Positions 1 to 8,428 of a DNA stretch of 34,187 nucleotides are shown here, piece after piece; position 1 is the stretch's first letter, and every line of letters starts with the position of its first letter. Origin of the DNA: Loktanella atrilutea (lineage in GTDB: Bacteria > Pseudomonadota > Alphaproteobacteria > Rhodobacterales > Rhodobacteraceae); contig NZ_FQUE01000018.1 of the NCBI RefSeq assembly GCF_900128995.1, positions 1 through 34,187 of the forward strand, read 5' to 3'. The position numbers were made by a program, and so were the translations under genes. The notes under the pieces were generated by a model, which did not search any database, was not told where the DNA came from, and saw only the letters and a program-made list of their open reading frames with translations.

Positions 1-252
1 CGCCTGAACCGAAGCTTTGGCTCGGCGATGACGCGCTTGCTGGATCGTCAGCGCAAAACACCAGTGAAAGCTGCGGAGATCATGAGCGTCGGCGGTCCTC
101 GGGCAACGACGGCGACACCACTGTCGGCGTTGTTGCCCCAGATGGCGGATGGAGCCGTCGATGCGGTCCCGGTTCTTGAGCGGGGGCGTATCGTGGGCAT
201 TGTGACGCGGACTGATTTAATCAGCGTATTGGCGCGGTCAAGCCTTGGCTAA
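1..252 (+). CDS. CBS-domain protein, 3' end only
   Basis: The reading frame is open from the first base to a TAA at 250-252, so this is the C-terminal part of a gene that begins outside the window. The visible 83 residues resemble one CBS motif: an AAEIMS entry strand, the turn region TTATPLSAL, a VDAVPVLERGRIVGIVTRTDL core and a final helix. CBS motifs bind adenine nucleotides and usually act in pairs as regulatory modules; in proteobacteria this C-terminal arrangement is common in HPP-family membrane proteins and in small CBS-only proteins. Which parent this is cannot be decided from the fragment. The ATG at 28 is internal and is not a convincing start, because the frame continues upstream without a stop. 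Confidence 0.75.
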   Translation, partial: RLNRSFGSAMTRLLDRQRKTPVKAAEIMSVGGPRATTATPLSALLPQMADGAVDAVPVLERGRIVGIVTRTDLISVLARSSLG

Positions 253-310
253 ATGCCCCTCGTTGTGTCGGATCATGCTGAACCACCCATCGTGCAACGA
301 AGAATCGATC

Positions 311-442
311 TCATCCAACCTGCCGAAGATATTTGACCAGCGCCAGCACGCCCAAGATCAGAAATGCACCCGCCAGCAACATGGCGGCACCGCACCCTGC
401 CATCGTCGACCCGGTCATCGGGCCATTCATCATGTTCATCAT
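311..442 (-). CDS. small single-pass membrane protein, 43 aa
   Basis: The frame extends upstream to 586, but the start at 442 is preferred because a GAGG Shine-Dalgarno lies about 5 bases before it and the protein then begins MMNMMNGPMTG. The Met-rich start is followed by one hydrophobic segment (about residues 17-37) and a short basic tail, KYLRQVG. Tiny Met-rich one-helix proteins like this are frequent beside heavy-metal transport genes, and this one sits about 170 bases downstream of the MerR-type regulator on the same strand. A role in metal binding or in modulating a transporter is inference only. No catalytic motif is visible. Confidence 0.5.
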   Translation of the reverse strand: MMNMMNGPMTGSTMAGCGAAMLLAGAFLILGVLALVKYLRQVG

Positions 443-613
443 ATAAACCTCAGCGATTTGGGTGGCAGGAAACGTCGTCAGCGTAAAGGCCGGGATGTTT
501 ATCGCAACGTCTTTGCCAGCTATTTTCCCCGCCCCACTAAAGCCTAAATCGCGAGCCAGTCTGCCACGACCATTAACGCAGTCCACGGGACTGTGGCATG
601 CTCCGCAGCATCG

Positions 614-1057
614 CTACAATGTCGCTTCTGCTTTAGGATGGCAGTGATCGCTGGACACGCAGAGAGAGTGATCGCCAAGCACCTCGATGACGCGGCAGTC
701 TGCGATGCGCCCGCCGGAGCACTGGATGAGCATCCGTTCCAACTCTATTTTCAAGGTTGTCAGTCGCAGAATACGGCTTTCGACCTCCGACAGTTGCTTG
801 CGCGCGATGACATCGACGGCGGCACATGAATGGTTAGGTTGATCCGACAGGCTCAAAAGGTCGCGGATCGCGTCCAGCGTAAAGCCAAGATCGCGCGCGT
901 GACGGATGAACGCAAGGCGGTCCAGCGTGGATTGTCCGTAAAGCCGCTGGTTTCCCGCACTTCGATCGGCTTCGGGCAATAGCTCGATCTGTTCGTAATA
1001 GCGGATCGTCGGCACCTTCACGCCGGTAGATGCCGCAAGCTTTCCTATGGTCAGCAT
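614..1057 (-). CDS. MerR-family Zn/Cd/Pb-responsive regulator
   Basis: This is a 147-residue MerR-family activator. The N-terminus (residues 1-70) carries the winged helix-turn-helix: IGKLAASTGVKVPTIRYYE, the NQRLYG wing, then the LAFIRHARDLGFTLDAI helix. A dimerisation coiled coil follows at about 80-112. Cys78, Cys113 and Cys121, with a further Cys133, match the spacing of metal-binding cysteines in ZntR, CadR and PbrR rather than the CxGxxxxDC loop of CueR copper sensors. It is transcribed divergently from the P-type ATPase gene and a typical MerR operator lies between them, so it very likely activates that ATPase in response to Zn, Cd or Pb. Which of the three it prefers cannot be read from the sequence. 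Confidence 0.88.
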   Translation of the reverse strand: MLTIGKLAASTGVKVPTIRYYEQIELLPEADRSAGNQRLYGQSTLDRLAFIRHARDLGFTLDAIRDLLSLSDQPNHSCAAVDVIARKQLSEVESRILRLTTLKIELERMLIQCSGGRIADCRVIEVLGDHSLCVSSDHCHPKAEATL

Positions 1058-1067
1058 CGGATTCCTC

Positions 1068-1097
1068 TTGAACCTCTAGTTGCTAGAGACATTAGGT
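1068..1097 (+). promoter_or_regulatory. MerR-type operator/promoter for the metal ATPase
   Basis: A -35-like TTGAAC (1068-1073) is followed by a perfect 6-bp inverted repeat, CTCTAG-TTG-CTAGAG (1074-1088), and a weak -10-like TTAGGT (1092-1097). The spacer is 18-19 bases, longer than the usual 17, as in promoters that MerR proteins remodel. It starts 11 bases from the regulator start and lies about 50 bases before the ATPase start, so one site can serve activation and autoregulation. Confidence 0.8.
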
Positions 1098-1144
1098 GGA
1101 CAGATAAGCGAAGGCAACTGCCCGTGCGGGGCAAGAGGAACACG

Positions 1145-3385
1145 ATGATGCAGACAGAGACTGAAAGCGCGATTGCATGCGACTGGACCGTCACTGGAAT
1201 GGACTGCGGCGCTTGCGGCACCAAGGTGCGGTCGGCCGTCGCGCGTTTGCCCGGTGTCAGCGGCGTCGAGGTCGGAATCATGACCGAACGTCTGCGCCTG
1301 ACGCTAGACGAAAGCCTGACGGCCCGCGACACGGTGGAAAAGACCGTGCGATCCCTTGGCTATGGTATCGGCCCGCGCGCGGCCAATGCCAAGAAGGACT
1401 TCGTGATGCCGGGCGAGGTGCCGATGCACCCTGCCAAGGACGATATTCCGGGTAAGATCGCAACGGGTGTCGCTGGCACCGTGGTGGACCACGGTCGCGC
1501 CACCCCGCGTTCCAATTTCTGGTACCAGACGCGTAAAGGTCGGTTGGTGATCCTGACGGGGCTGCTTCTGGCTGCAGCGTGGAGCGTGGAACTCATCGTG
1601 CCGCGGGCCGGCCTATGGGCTTTCGTTGCGGCCTGCCTGATCGGCGTCGCCCCCGTTGCACGCCGCGCGGGGGCGGCTGTGCGCGTGGGCCAGCCATTCA
1701 CCATTGAAGCCTTGATGACCCTCGCGGCTGTCGGTGCGCTGTTCATCGGTGCGGCAGAAGAGGCGGCGCTGGTCGTGTTTCTGTTCGCCGTTGGTGAGGT
1801 TCTGGAAGGTGTCGCGGCCAGCAAGGCCCGTGACGGCATTCAGGCGCTGGCGGACCTCGTTCCAAAAACAGCACTGCTGGAAACAAACGGCATCATCCGC
1901 GAAGTCCCCGCCGCAAGTCTTGCCGTGGGACAGCGGGTCCTTGTCCGTCCGGGCGATCGCATTCCGGCCGATGGCAAAATCTTTGACGGCATCAGCGGCA
2001 TCGACGAAAGCCCGGTGACGGGCGAAAGCATACCGGTGACGCGCGGCCCCGGTGACGGGGTTTTTGCAGGTGCGATCAACACAGAGGCCGTGCTGCGGAT
2101 CACGGTGACGAAGATGGCCGAGGACAACACGATTTCCCGGATCATCCGCCTGGTGGAGGAGGCGGAAGAAGCGCGGGCACCCACAGAGCGGTTCATTGAT
2201 CGTTTCAGTCGGTGGTACATGCCCGCCGTCGTAACGGTGGCGGCACTGGTCATCGTCGTGCCGCCACTGGCGTTTGCGCAGTCCTGGGACACGTGGATCT
2301 ATCGCGGCCTTGCGCTTCTGCTCATCGGATGCCCCTGCGCACTGGTAATCTCGGTCCCGGCGTCGATCGCATCCGCCATGTCGACGGGTGCGCGTCGCGG
2401 TCTGCTGATGAAAGGCGGTGCCGTCATCGAGGCGGCTGCACAAATCAGCCATGTCGCTTTTGACAAGACCGGCACCCTGACGCACGGGCGTCCAGTGGTC
2501 ACGGATGTGGTGACGCTTGGGGCGACGACGTCGGACGAACTTCTGGCTATTGCCGCCAGCGTGGAAAGCGGGTCCAGCCATCCCTTGGCCAAGGCAATCC
2601 TGACCAAGGCAGAGGAGGCAAAGATCACGCCATTGGTGGCGGAGGACGCAAGGGCCATTCCCGGCAGCGGCGTCGTCGCTACAGTGGATCACGCAAAGGT
2701 TTGGGTCACGTCGCCCCGCTATGCAGCCGATAACGGCGGAATTGTTGCGAAGCATCTGGAAGAGGCTGCGAGGTTGGAGAAGGAGGGCAAAACAGCCGTC
2801 GCCGTCTTTCTTGAAAACCAGCCGCTTGGCCTGATCGCGATGCGTGACGAACCCCGCGCCGATGCGGCAGAGGCGGTGCGCCAGCTTTTGGTCCTGGGAC
2901 TGACGCCTGTCATCCTAACCGGTGACAACCCGCGCACGGCAGCGGCCATCGCAGGCAACCTGGGCATGGCGTTTGAGGCGAACATGATGCCCGAGGACAA
3001 GTTTGCAGCCATCCGCACGATGAGCGCGCAAGGTGGCGTCATGATGATCGGCGATGGGATCAACGATGCCCCGGCCCTGAAACAGGCAAGTGTCGGCGTG
3101 GCGATGGGATCTGGCACCGACGTGGCGCTGGAAACAGCCGATGCAGCGATCCTGCGTGACCGGGTGACCGATATTCCCGCCACGATCCGCCTGTCACGGG
3201 CCGCGATGGCCAATATCCGGCAGAACGTCACTCTCGCGTTGGGGCTCAAAGCGGTGTTTCTAGTCACGACTGTTTTTGGGTTGACCGGACTATGGATTGC
3301 AATTTTAGCCGACACCGGGGCCACGGTTCTCGTCACGCTGAATGCGTTGCGGCTGCTGCGGTTCGATCCGGAACGGGCGCAATAA
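1145..3385 (+). CDS. zntA: Zn/Cd/Pb-translocating P1B-type ATPase
   Basis: This 746-residue inner-membrane pump exports divalent soft metals using ATP. An N-terminal heavy-metal-associated domain carries GMDCGAC (Cys21, Cys24). The core shows the actuator TGES at 292-295, the membrane CPC motif at 396-398, the phosphorylation site DKTGTLT at 440-446, the SSHPLAKA nucleotide-binding motif near 477, and GDGINDAP at 636-643. Lys702 and Asp723 in the last two helices are the residues expected for the Zn/Cd/Pb subgroup (P1B-2). ATG 1145 is chosen because AGAGGA ends 5 bases upstream; an in-frame GTG at 1124 has no better ribosome site. The gene is divergent from its likely MerR-family activator. 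It could equally be named cadA. Confidence 0.93.
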   Translation: MMQTETESAIACDWTVTGMDCGACGTKVRSAVARLPGVSGVEVGIMTERLRLTLDESLTARDTVEKTVRSLGYGIGPRAANAKKDFVMPGEVPMHPAKDDIPGKIATGVAGTVVDHGRATPRSNFWYQTRKGRLVILTGLLLAAAWSVELIVPRAGLWAFVAACLIGVAPVARRAGAAVRVGQPFTIEALMTLAAVGALFIGAAEEAALVVFLFAVGEVLEGVAASKARDGIQALADLVPKTALLETNGIIREVPAASLAVGQRVLVRPGDRIPADGKIFDGISGIDESPVTGESIPVTRGPGDGVFAGAINTEAVLRITVTKMAEDNTISRIIRLVEEAEEARAPTERFIDRFSRWYMPAVVTVAALVIVVPPLAFAQSWDTWIYRGLALLLIGCPCALVISVPASIASAMSTGARRGLLMKGGAVIEAAAQISHVAFDKTGTLTHGRPVVTDVVTLGATTSDELLAIAASVESGSSHPLAKAILTKAEEAKITPLVAEDARAIPGSGVVATVDHAKVWVTSPRYAADNGGIVAKHLEEAARLEKEGKTAVAVFLENQPLGLIAMRDEPRADAAEAVRQLLVLGLTPVILTGDNPRTAAAIAGNLGMAFEANMMPEDKFAAIRTMSAQGGVMMIGDGINDAPALKQASVGVAMGSGTDVALETADAAILRDRVTDIPATIRLSRAAMANIRQNVTLALGLKAVFLVTTVFGLTGLWIAILADTGATVLVTLNALRLLRFDPERAQ

Positions 3386-3565
3386 GTAGACAGCTTTTGG
3401 TTCTGAAGGCATGCAGTGGGGCAGGGCACAATATCGGCGTACGCTCAGGCAGACGACCAGCAAGCGTGTAACTGATAGACGCGGCTTGCAGAGATCTCAA
3501 AGGGTTCTCCGACTATCGGCATTTTCATTTTCTACCACGGCATGAAAATTCTCAGGTAATTCCTG

Positions 3566-4417
3566 CTATGGGTTGCATCTCTCACATTGCCCGGGATCCG
3601 CCTCCGCCAGACCATCCCGGCGTGGCTGGTGAGACAAGTGACTGCAAACCGTGCAGGACCAGATTTCTCCAACTGCCAGTCGCGTCGGATGTCCGCATCC
3701 GGCACAACGCAGGCCTTTTCGCGTGTCAGTCAGACCGAAACCCGCAGCGTCACAGGCGGGACACTTACAGGTAAGCCGGTCTGCCAGCTTCTCTGCCAGC
3801 AAACCAAGGCTCTCCATGCGCCGCGGATTGAGGTGGGCCGGCATGTCGGTCTGGATCAGGATGGTTTCACCAGCGGAGGATTTCGAAAGTGCAATCAGCG
3901 CGGTACCAAGACTATCCCGATCCTGTATGCCTTTGAATATTTTGTCCGTCTTGCCTTGGTTCCGCAGAATGACAGTCTGCTGCGGGAACCTGATCCGGTC
4001 GAGGAAGCTATCGAGTTCCGTTTGCGACCCATAGGTGATGTGATCGTAAACTGGACGTTCATCGAGAATGTGTTCGCGAATGACGCGCCCGGTGTGCGTG
4101 TCCAAAAGAACCGCAATTTCCAGACCTGCGCCAAGAAATGGGAAATGGGGATGCGGCCCATATGCCCCCTCGCTGGCGATGGCGAGACTGAGGCCTGTCT
4201 CTGCAGCACCCAGCCGGGCCTTAGCGATTGCAGTCTCTTCGATTGTGCCGGACCGCGGCACTTCGCCGGTAAACGTGCCGAGTGCATCGGTATCGAAACC
4301 GTCCGGCACAACGAGATCCCACCCCAGACGCTTGGCAAGGACCGGACCGAACGCCCGTTCCTTGCCATACATTGTTGCCACGACAACTTTCCGAACGGTG
4401 AGGTCTGTTAGCGTCAT
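3566..4417 (-). CDS. DUF6671-like protein with C-terminal zinc ribbons, third gene of dab operon
   Basis: This 283-residue protein has no recognisable catalytic motif. The first ~200 residues form an alpha/beta-looking domain with conserved-looking ATMYGKERA, VPRSGTIEETAIAKARLG and IASEGAYGPHPHFPF stretches. The last ~70 residues hold four Cys pairs (CKCPAC, CAGCG, CTVCS, CERCN), best read as two zinc ribbons. I believe the N-terminal part is the family now called DUF6671, but this is from memory. The start ATG overlaps the dabA stop by four bases (ATGA), so it is translationally coupled to the carbon transporter genes. A role in assembly or regulation of the DAB complex is a reasonable inference, not shown. 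Confidence 0.75.
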   Translation of the reverse strand: MTLTDLTVRKVVVATMYGKERAFGPVLAKRLGWDLVVPDGFDTDALGTFTGEVPRSGTIEETAIAKARLGAAETGLSLAIASEGAYGPHPHFPFLGAGLEIAVLLDTHTGRVIREHILDERPVYDHITYGSQTELDSFLDRIRFPQQTVILRNQGKTDKIFKGIQDRDSLGTALIALSKSSAGETILIQTDMPAHLNPRRMESLGLLAEKLADRLTCKCPACDAAGFGLTDTRKGLRCAGCGHPTRLAVGEIWSCTVCSHLSHQPRRDGLAEADPGQCERCNP

Positions 4418-6771
4418 GCGGCAGTTGGCACGGTGACAGGGTCTGTCACACGATCCGTCCAGCGGCTCTGCTCATACCGCCGGCGCACGTGGCCTGTCGC
4501 GTCAATCGTCACGAGTGTCAGCCAACCTTTCTCGAACAATGCCCGGACGTCAGGCTGGCGTGCACGAACCTGACTGATCATCTCTTCCGGCGCTTCGACC
4601 GCGACGACAAGTCGGCTGGGGTCATGGCGGGCCATCGTGCCGTCATGCACAGACTGCCATGGCAGCCCGGCCCTGAGTGCGCCGCCGTTGCCTTCCAGCA
4701 CGCCGATCCCGCCGACGACGTTGTGCAGCAGTTTGTTGCCTGCGCCAAAGGTCTCCGGTGCGATGGCTGAACCGTGATATTGAAGGGCGATCCAGCTGGC
4801 GACGACGACCGGGGCGCTGAGGATCAGTTCAAGCGTTGCGGCCCCGTCGTCCCTGCGCCAGTCGTAGTCGTGCAGGAAGATCCGGCCGCCAAGGTCGCAT
4901 CTCGACGTCCGCGACCGCGGTGCCGCGATAAAGCCCTGACATCCGGCCAGACCCCATTCGGGCCGCAGTTCCGACCAGTCCCGGCCGCGCCGCGCCAGCT
5001 CATCGGCGCGGCCTCTGGGAAGGGTCAGCGCACGCTCTGTCCGAGCCAGCGACCCGGCACGGGCCAATGCTGTGCAAAGCGCATCGCGGTCGGCGCGGTG
5101 CGTCGGCGCGATCGCATCGTCAAAGACGTGGACGTTGTCCGACACGGTGTCGTGCAAGCCCGCCACGAAATGCGTGTCGGCGGGGATCGCGATGCCATTC
5201 TTGACCAGTGCCTGCCGCACGTCAGCGTCGTTCAGCAGTGCCGCAAGAAGGCGCGCATTGACGTCTCCGGCGTGGCCGCCGCAGGCACCGCATTGCAGGA
5301 CGCTGGCGTGCGGTGCGTTGGTGACGGCAGATCCGTGGCCGCAGATCAACACCAGACGGGCAAAGCCATCGGTCAACGACATGGCACGCAGGATGCCGGC
5401 CGCGGCCTTGACCCGGTCATCCAGCCCAAGGTCGATCGCCGGCAGCGGCGTCTGCGCCGATTGTCCGGTCAACCCGAGGCTGTCGCGGATCAGCTTGCCG
5501 ACGTAGAGCGGCCCTGCGGCTTCGACGAAGGCAAAGGCCGAGACGGCGGCGCGCTTGAAACGACCCCAGGCGCGCATCGTCCGCAACCGGACACGGTCGG
5601 CCGTATCCGTGCCCGGCGTGCGGCTTTCTATCGACGGGGACAGCAGAATCGGTGCCCGCATTTCGGTAATGTCAGAGGCGTGACCCTTGTGCCGCACGGC
5701 CAGCCCGAAGAACCCGGCAAAGCCGATGGTCTGGATCTGTGGATCCTGCGTTTCCAGCGCGCGGCGGAAAACCTCTGATCGCACGTCGATGCAAAAGGCC
5801 GCCTGAATACTGGGCCGACCTGCGATCTTGTTGGCATCGGCGCCCGCCAACTGGTCTGCCAGACGGCGCTCTGCGCTTCTGTCGACGGCCTCCTGCAGGG
5901 CGGCATCGAGAACGGTTGCTGCATCGATCGTCACCTTGGCCGCAAACGCGGCCTGCTGGGCACCCCAGTCTGCGGCAAGCGGCGCGCCGCCGCGGTCCAG
6001 AATGGCAACCTCCCAGATCAACCTGACGGTCAACAAGTCGAAGAGTGTGCCGTCGTGCCCGCCATCGCGCGCAGCGATCCAGCCGAAGTGGCGAGCATAC
6101 TGCGCCCACCCTGAGAGAGTCATCAACAGGCGATGAAAATACATGGGTGCGGACTCAGGCTTCAGGCCAAGGTCCTCGCAGGCTCGAGAAAACGCCGTCT
6201 GCGCATCCGTCGGCGTCGCCGCGACATCGCCCGGAAAACCGGCCAGCCCAGCCAGGCCGGGAGTCAGGTCACGACTGGCAAAACCGCGCCAGGATGTCCA
6301 GGCGCTGCCGTCCGGCGCTGGCCAGAAGGCCTGCCCCCGGTCGAAATGCCCGGCGGCCCACAGCCCGAACCGCTCCTCGATCAGGGCAGACCAGTTGATG
6401 CCGGTCCGCGCCTGCGCAAGGTCAGCCACGCAGGGCAGGGGGGTTGCCGGTTCAACGCTTTCATCTGCGGCGTAGCGCAACGCCTTGGGGTCGATCCCGA
6501 ACGTGTCTGCCGCGGCGGTCAGATCCGCAGCCGAAACCTCGCCCGACCCGATCATGGAAGCAACGGTATCACGCGGCAGGAACATGCGACCGCCCCCGAC
6601 GCGCAGCAGACGCGCTGCGGCCACAGTCCGATCCTCGCGGGATTGGCCAAACCACGGGTTGACGGCCACGGTTGCGGCCAGAGGAAAAGCTGGCGGCACC
6701 TGATCAATGGCTGCCTGTGCCGCGGCAAAGAGCTCAAGGGTCTGGCCCGGCCAGCTCATATGCGCATTCAT
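4414..6771 (-). CDS. dabA: DabA, inorganic carbon accumulation subunit (DUF2309)
   Basis: This 785-residue protein is the large cytoplasmic subunit of the DAB (DUF2309/NuoL-like) bicarbonate accumulation system, a carbonic-anhydrase-like enzyme made vectorial by its membrane partner. The four predicted zinc and active-site residues are present: Cys327 and Asp329 in AAFCIDVRSE, His479 in CGHGS, and Cys494 in VLQCGACGG. The 15-residue His-Cys spacing matches characterised DabA. A longer open frame reaches 7008, but the ATG at 6771 overlaps the dabB stop as ATGA, has AGGA about 9 bases upstream, and gives the family N-terminus (FPLAATVAVNPWFG at 29-42). It is the middle gene of the dabB-dabA-DUF6671-like operon. 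Confidence 0.93.
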   Translation of the reverse strand: MNAHMSWPGQTLELFAAAQAAIDQVPPAFPLAATVAVNPWFGQSREDRTVAAARLLRVGGGRMFLPRDTVASMIGSGEVSAADLTAAADTFGIDPKALRYAADESVEPATPLPCVADLAQARTGINWSALIEERFGLWAAGHFDRGQAFWPAPDGSAWTSWRGFASRDLTPGLAGLAGFPGDVAATPTDAQTAFSRACEDLGLKPESAPMYFHRLLMTLSGWAQYARHFGWIAARDGGHDGTLFDLLTVRLIWEVAILDRGGAPLAADWGAQQAAFAAKVTIDAATVLDAALQEAVDRSAERRLADQLAGADANKIAGRPSIQAAFCIDVRSEVFRRALETQDPQIQTIGFAGFFGLAVRHKGHASDITEMRAPILLSPSIESRTPGTDTADRVRLRTMRAWGRFKRAAVSAFAFVEAAGPLYVGKLIRDSLGLTGQSAQTPLPAIDLGLDDRVKAAAGILRAMSLTDGFARLVLICGHGSAVTNAPHASVLQCGACGGHAGDVNARLLAALLNDADVRQALVKNGIAIPADTHFVAGLHDTVSDNVHVFDDAIAPTHRADRDALCTALARAGSLARTERALTLPRGRADELARRGRDWSELRPEWGLAGCQGFIAAPRSRTSRCDLGGRIFLHDYDWRRDDGAATLELILSAPVVVASWIALQYHGSAIAPETFGAGNKLLHNVVGGIGVLEGNGGALRAGLPWQSVHDGTMARHDPSRLVVAVEAPEEMISQVRARQPDVRALFEKGWLTLVTIDATGHVRRRYEQSRWTDRVTDPVTVPTAA

Positions 6772-8330
6772 GGGTTTGCATCCTGTTTGGAGGTCCAGCG
6801 ACCGCTGAGGCGATCGACGAACGCATTGATGTAAAGGCCATTCATCAGGTGCACCCGCAACCCGGCCACGGCCGGGTGGCCGGCCCAAAGCGGGAATGTC
6901 GTCTGTGCCACAGCGGCGAAGGCAAAACTTGCGAGCGCCATGACGATGATCGCCCAGATCAGCCCGTCGGGTTCGGGCGGCAGCGGTAGCGTCTGCATCG
7001 ACAGCCATGTCGCACCGTCCTGCAAGGCAAAGTAGGATGCGGTTGCAGCAACCGACATGACGACCGTTCGCCAGGTCAAAGCCCGCGGCGCCGCGTCAGC
7101 CAGACCCTGTGCGATCAAATAGACAACGCCGAAGATCAGGATGGCACCGAGGGCGATGGCCTGTGGCGGCTTGGACAAGATCCCGAACATCAGACCGACA
7201 CCGACGTAAAGGGTAAGCGCCAGGGTGAAGGACCGGGCCACTGCTCTGAACCCCGGCACCGCGACCGGCCCGGGCCGCCTAATACCGGCCACGTCACGCA
7301 CGGCCCCGCCGGACGACAGGAAGGCATGCGCCTTGTAAAGCGAATGTGCCACGATATGCAGTAGGGCCAGCGGAAACAGTGCCAGGCCGCATTGCAGCAC
7401 CATGAACCCCATCTGCGCACAGGTCGACCAGGCGAGTGCGGTCTTGACCGCCGGTTGCGTCAACGACACTGCCGCCCCGACCAGGGCACTGAAACCGCCC
7501 ACCAGCGCCAGCACAGCCAGCACACCCGGCGCCGCAATCAGCACGTCGGCGAAGCGGATCAGCAAAAACCCGCCCGCGTTCACGACGCCCGCATGAAGCA
7601 AGGCAGAGACAGGCGTCGGCGCTTCCATGACTTCCGTCAGCCAGCCATGCGTGGGCACCAATGCTGACTTGAAAATCGCGGCGACCGCCAACAGCAGGGC
7701 GGCCAGCCACAAGGACCCGCCTGCCGCACCCGTCCGGGCGGCCGCGTTGATCGCGGCGATATCGGCGGTGCCGAAGCCCGCCACGAGAATCGCGCCGGCG
7801 CACACCAGCGCCGCACTCGCCACAAGCCCACTCAGGGCCTTCTTGCGGGCGGCGCGGCGGGCCCGCGGCCGGTCGGCGTAGAACAAGAGCAGCCGGTTCA
7901 GCGCCATGCCGGTCGCCACCCAACCGACCGCAAGCTGGAGGATGTTGCCAGCCGTCACAAGAAGCAGGACGCAGGCAATTGTGGTTGCCATCCAGGCCAT
8001 GAACGCCGCCTGCCGCGCTTCGCCATCAAGGGCCACGCGCGAGAACCGCAAGACGATCCAGCCGACGAAGGCCACGGTCATCGCCATGGCGATGCTGACA
8101 AAGTCGCCGCGTGCCGACAGGCCGATGGACATGGCGCCGATCAGCGGACTAGTCGCGGGGCCTGCCACGGCCAGAGTCAGGGCCGCAAGGGACACCAGTC
8201 CCAAGGCGGCAAGCGACGCCAGTTCCGGCAGACGCAGGGACCATGCGCTGCGGGTCGGGGGGTAACGCGCCGCCACCAGCAGGGCGGCGATGGCCAATGC
8301 AAGCGGCGACACAAGAAGCAGAATTGTCAT
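6768..8330 (-). CDS. dabB: DabB, NuoL/MrpA-like proton-channel subunit
   Basis: This is a 520-residue polytopic membrane protein of the proton-conducting antiporter family (NuoL, NuoM, Mrp-like). It is hydrophobic throughout and keeps the family core: LVPTHGWLTEVMEAPTPVSALLHAG in the middle, a VSLTQPAVKTALAWSTCAQMGFM stretch, and a HIVAHSLYKAHAFLSSG helix. In DAB systems this subunit couples proton movement to DabA. The frame runs upstream to 8393, but ATG 8330 is chosen because GAGG lies 6 bases before it and a hydrophobic helix starts at once. It is the first gene of the operon and overlaps dabA by four bases. Confidence 0.9.
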   Translation of the reverse strand: MTILLLVSPLALAIAALLVAARYPPTRSAWSLRLPELASLAALGLVSLAALTLAVAGPATSPLIGAMSIGLSARGDFVSIAMAMTVAFVGWIVLRFSRVALDGEARQAAFMAWMATTIACVLLLVTAGNILQLAVGWVATGMALNRLLLFYADRPRARRAARKKALSGLVASAALVCAGAILVAGFGTADIAAINAAARTGAAGGSLWLAALLLAVAAIFKSALVPTHGWLTEVMEAPTPVSALLHAGVVNAGGFLLIRFADVLIAAPGVLAVLALVGGFSALVGAAVSLTQPAVKTALAWSTCAQMGFMVLQCGLALFPLALLHIVAHSLYKAHAFLSSGGAVRDVAGIRRPGPVAVPGFRAVARSFTLALTLYVGVGLMFGILSKPPQAIALGAILIFGVVYLIAQGLADAAPRALTWRTVVMSVAATASYFALQDGATWLSMQTLPLPPEPDGLIWAIIVMALASFAFAAVAQTTFPLWAGHPAVAGLRVHLMNGLYINAFVDRLSGRWTSKQDANP

Positions 8331-8407
8331 TGAAAACCTCACAGAACATGATCTTCCGGACGTATCGCGTCCTCTTGACATAAAAAAATACATTGTCTGG
8401 ATGAAAA

Positions 8408-8426
8408 CGTTCCGTTTTACAGAACG
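8408..8426. promoter_or_regulatory. LysR-type T-N11-A dyad in the dabB-lysR gap
   Basis: CGTTC (8408-8412) and GAACG (8422-8426) form a perfect 5-bp inverted repeat with a 9-base spacer. This contains the T-N11-A motif typical of LysR-type regulators. The dyad ends two bases before the lysR ATG, which suits autoregulation. It is the best operator candidate in the 98-bp divergent gap; a TTGACA at 8375-8380 could be the -35 of lysR, but no good -10 follows. Confidence 0.5.
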
Positions 8427-8428
8427 CC

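Noticed and set aside
1613-2755. 380-codon open frame opposite the metal ATPase gene
   Set aside because: Antisense shadow in high-GC coding DNA; the product is compositionally odd and matches no family.
3521-3549. Inverted repeat ATTTTCAT...ATGAAAAT between zntA and the DUF6671-like gene
   Set aside because: AT-rich 8-bp arms with a 13-base loop give little stability and there is no T-run; likely chance.
4774-5778. 334-codon open frame opposite dabA
   Set aside because: It is an antisense shadow of a strongly supported gene in high-GC DNA; its translation has no domain or membrane pattern and no ribosome site.
8375-8410. TTGACA at 8375 as a lysR promoter
   Set aside because: No acceptable -10 follows at 16-18 bases, so it is mentioned in the operator entry but not called as a promoter.
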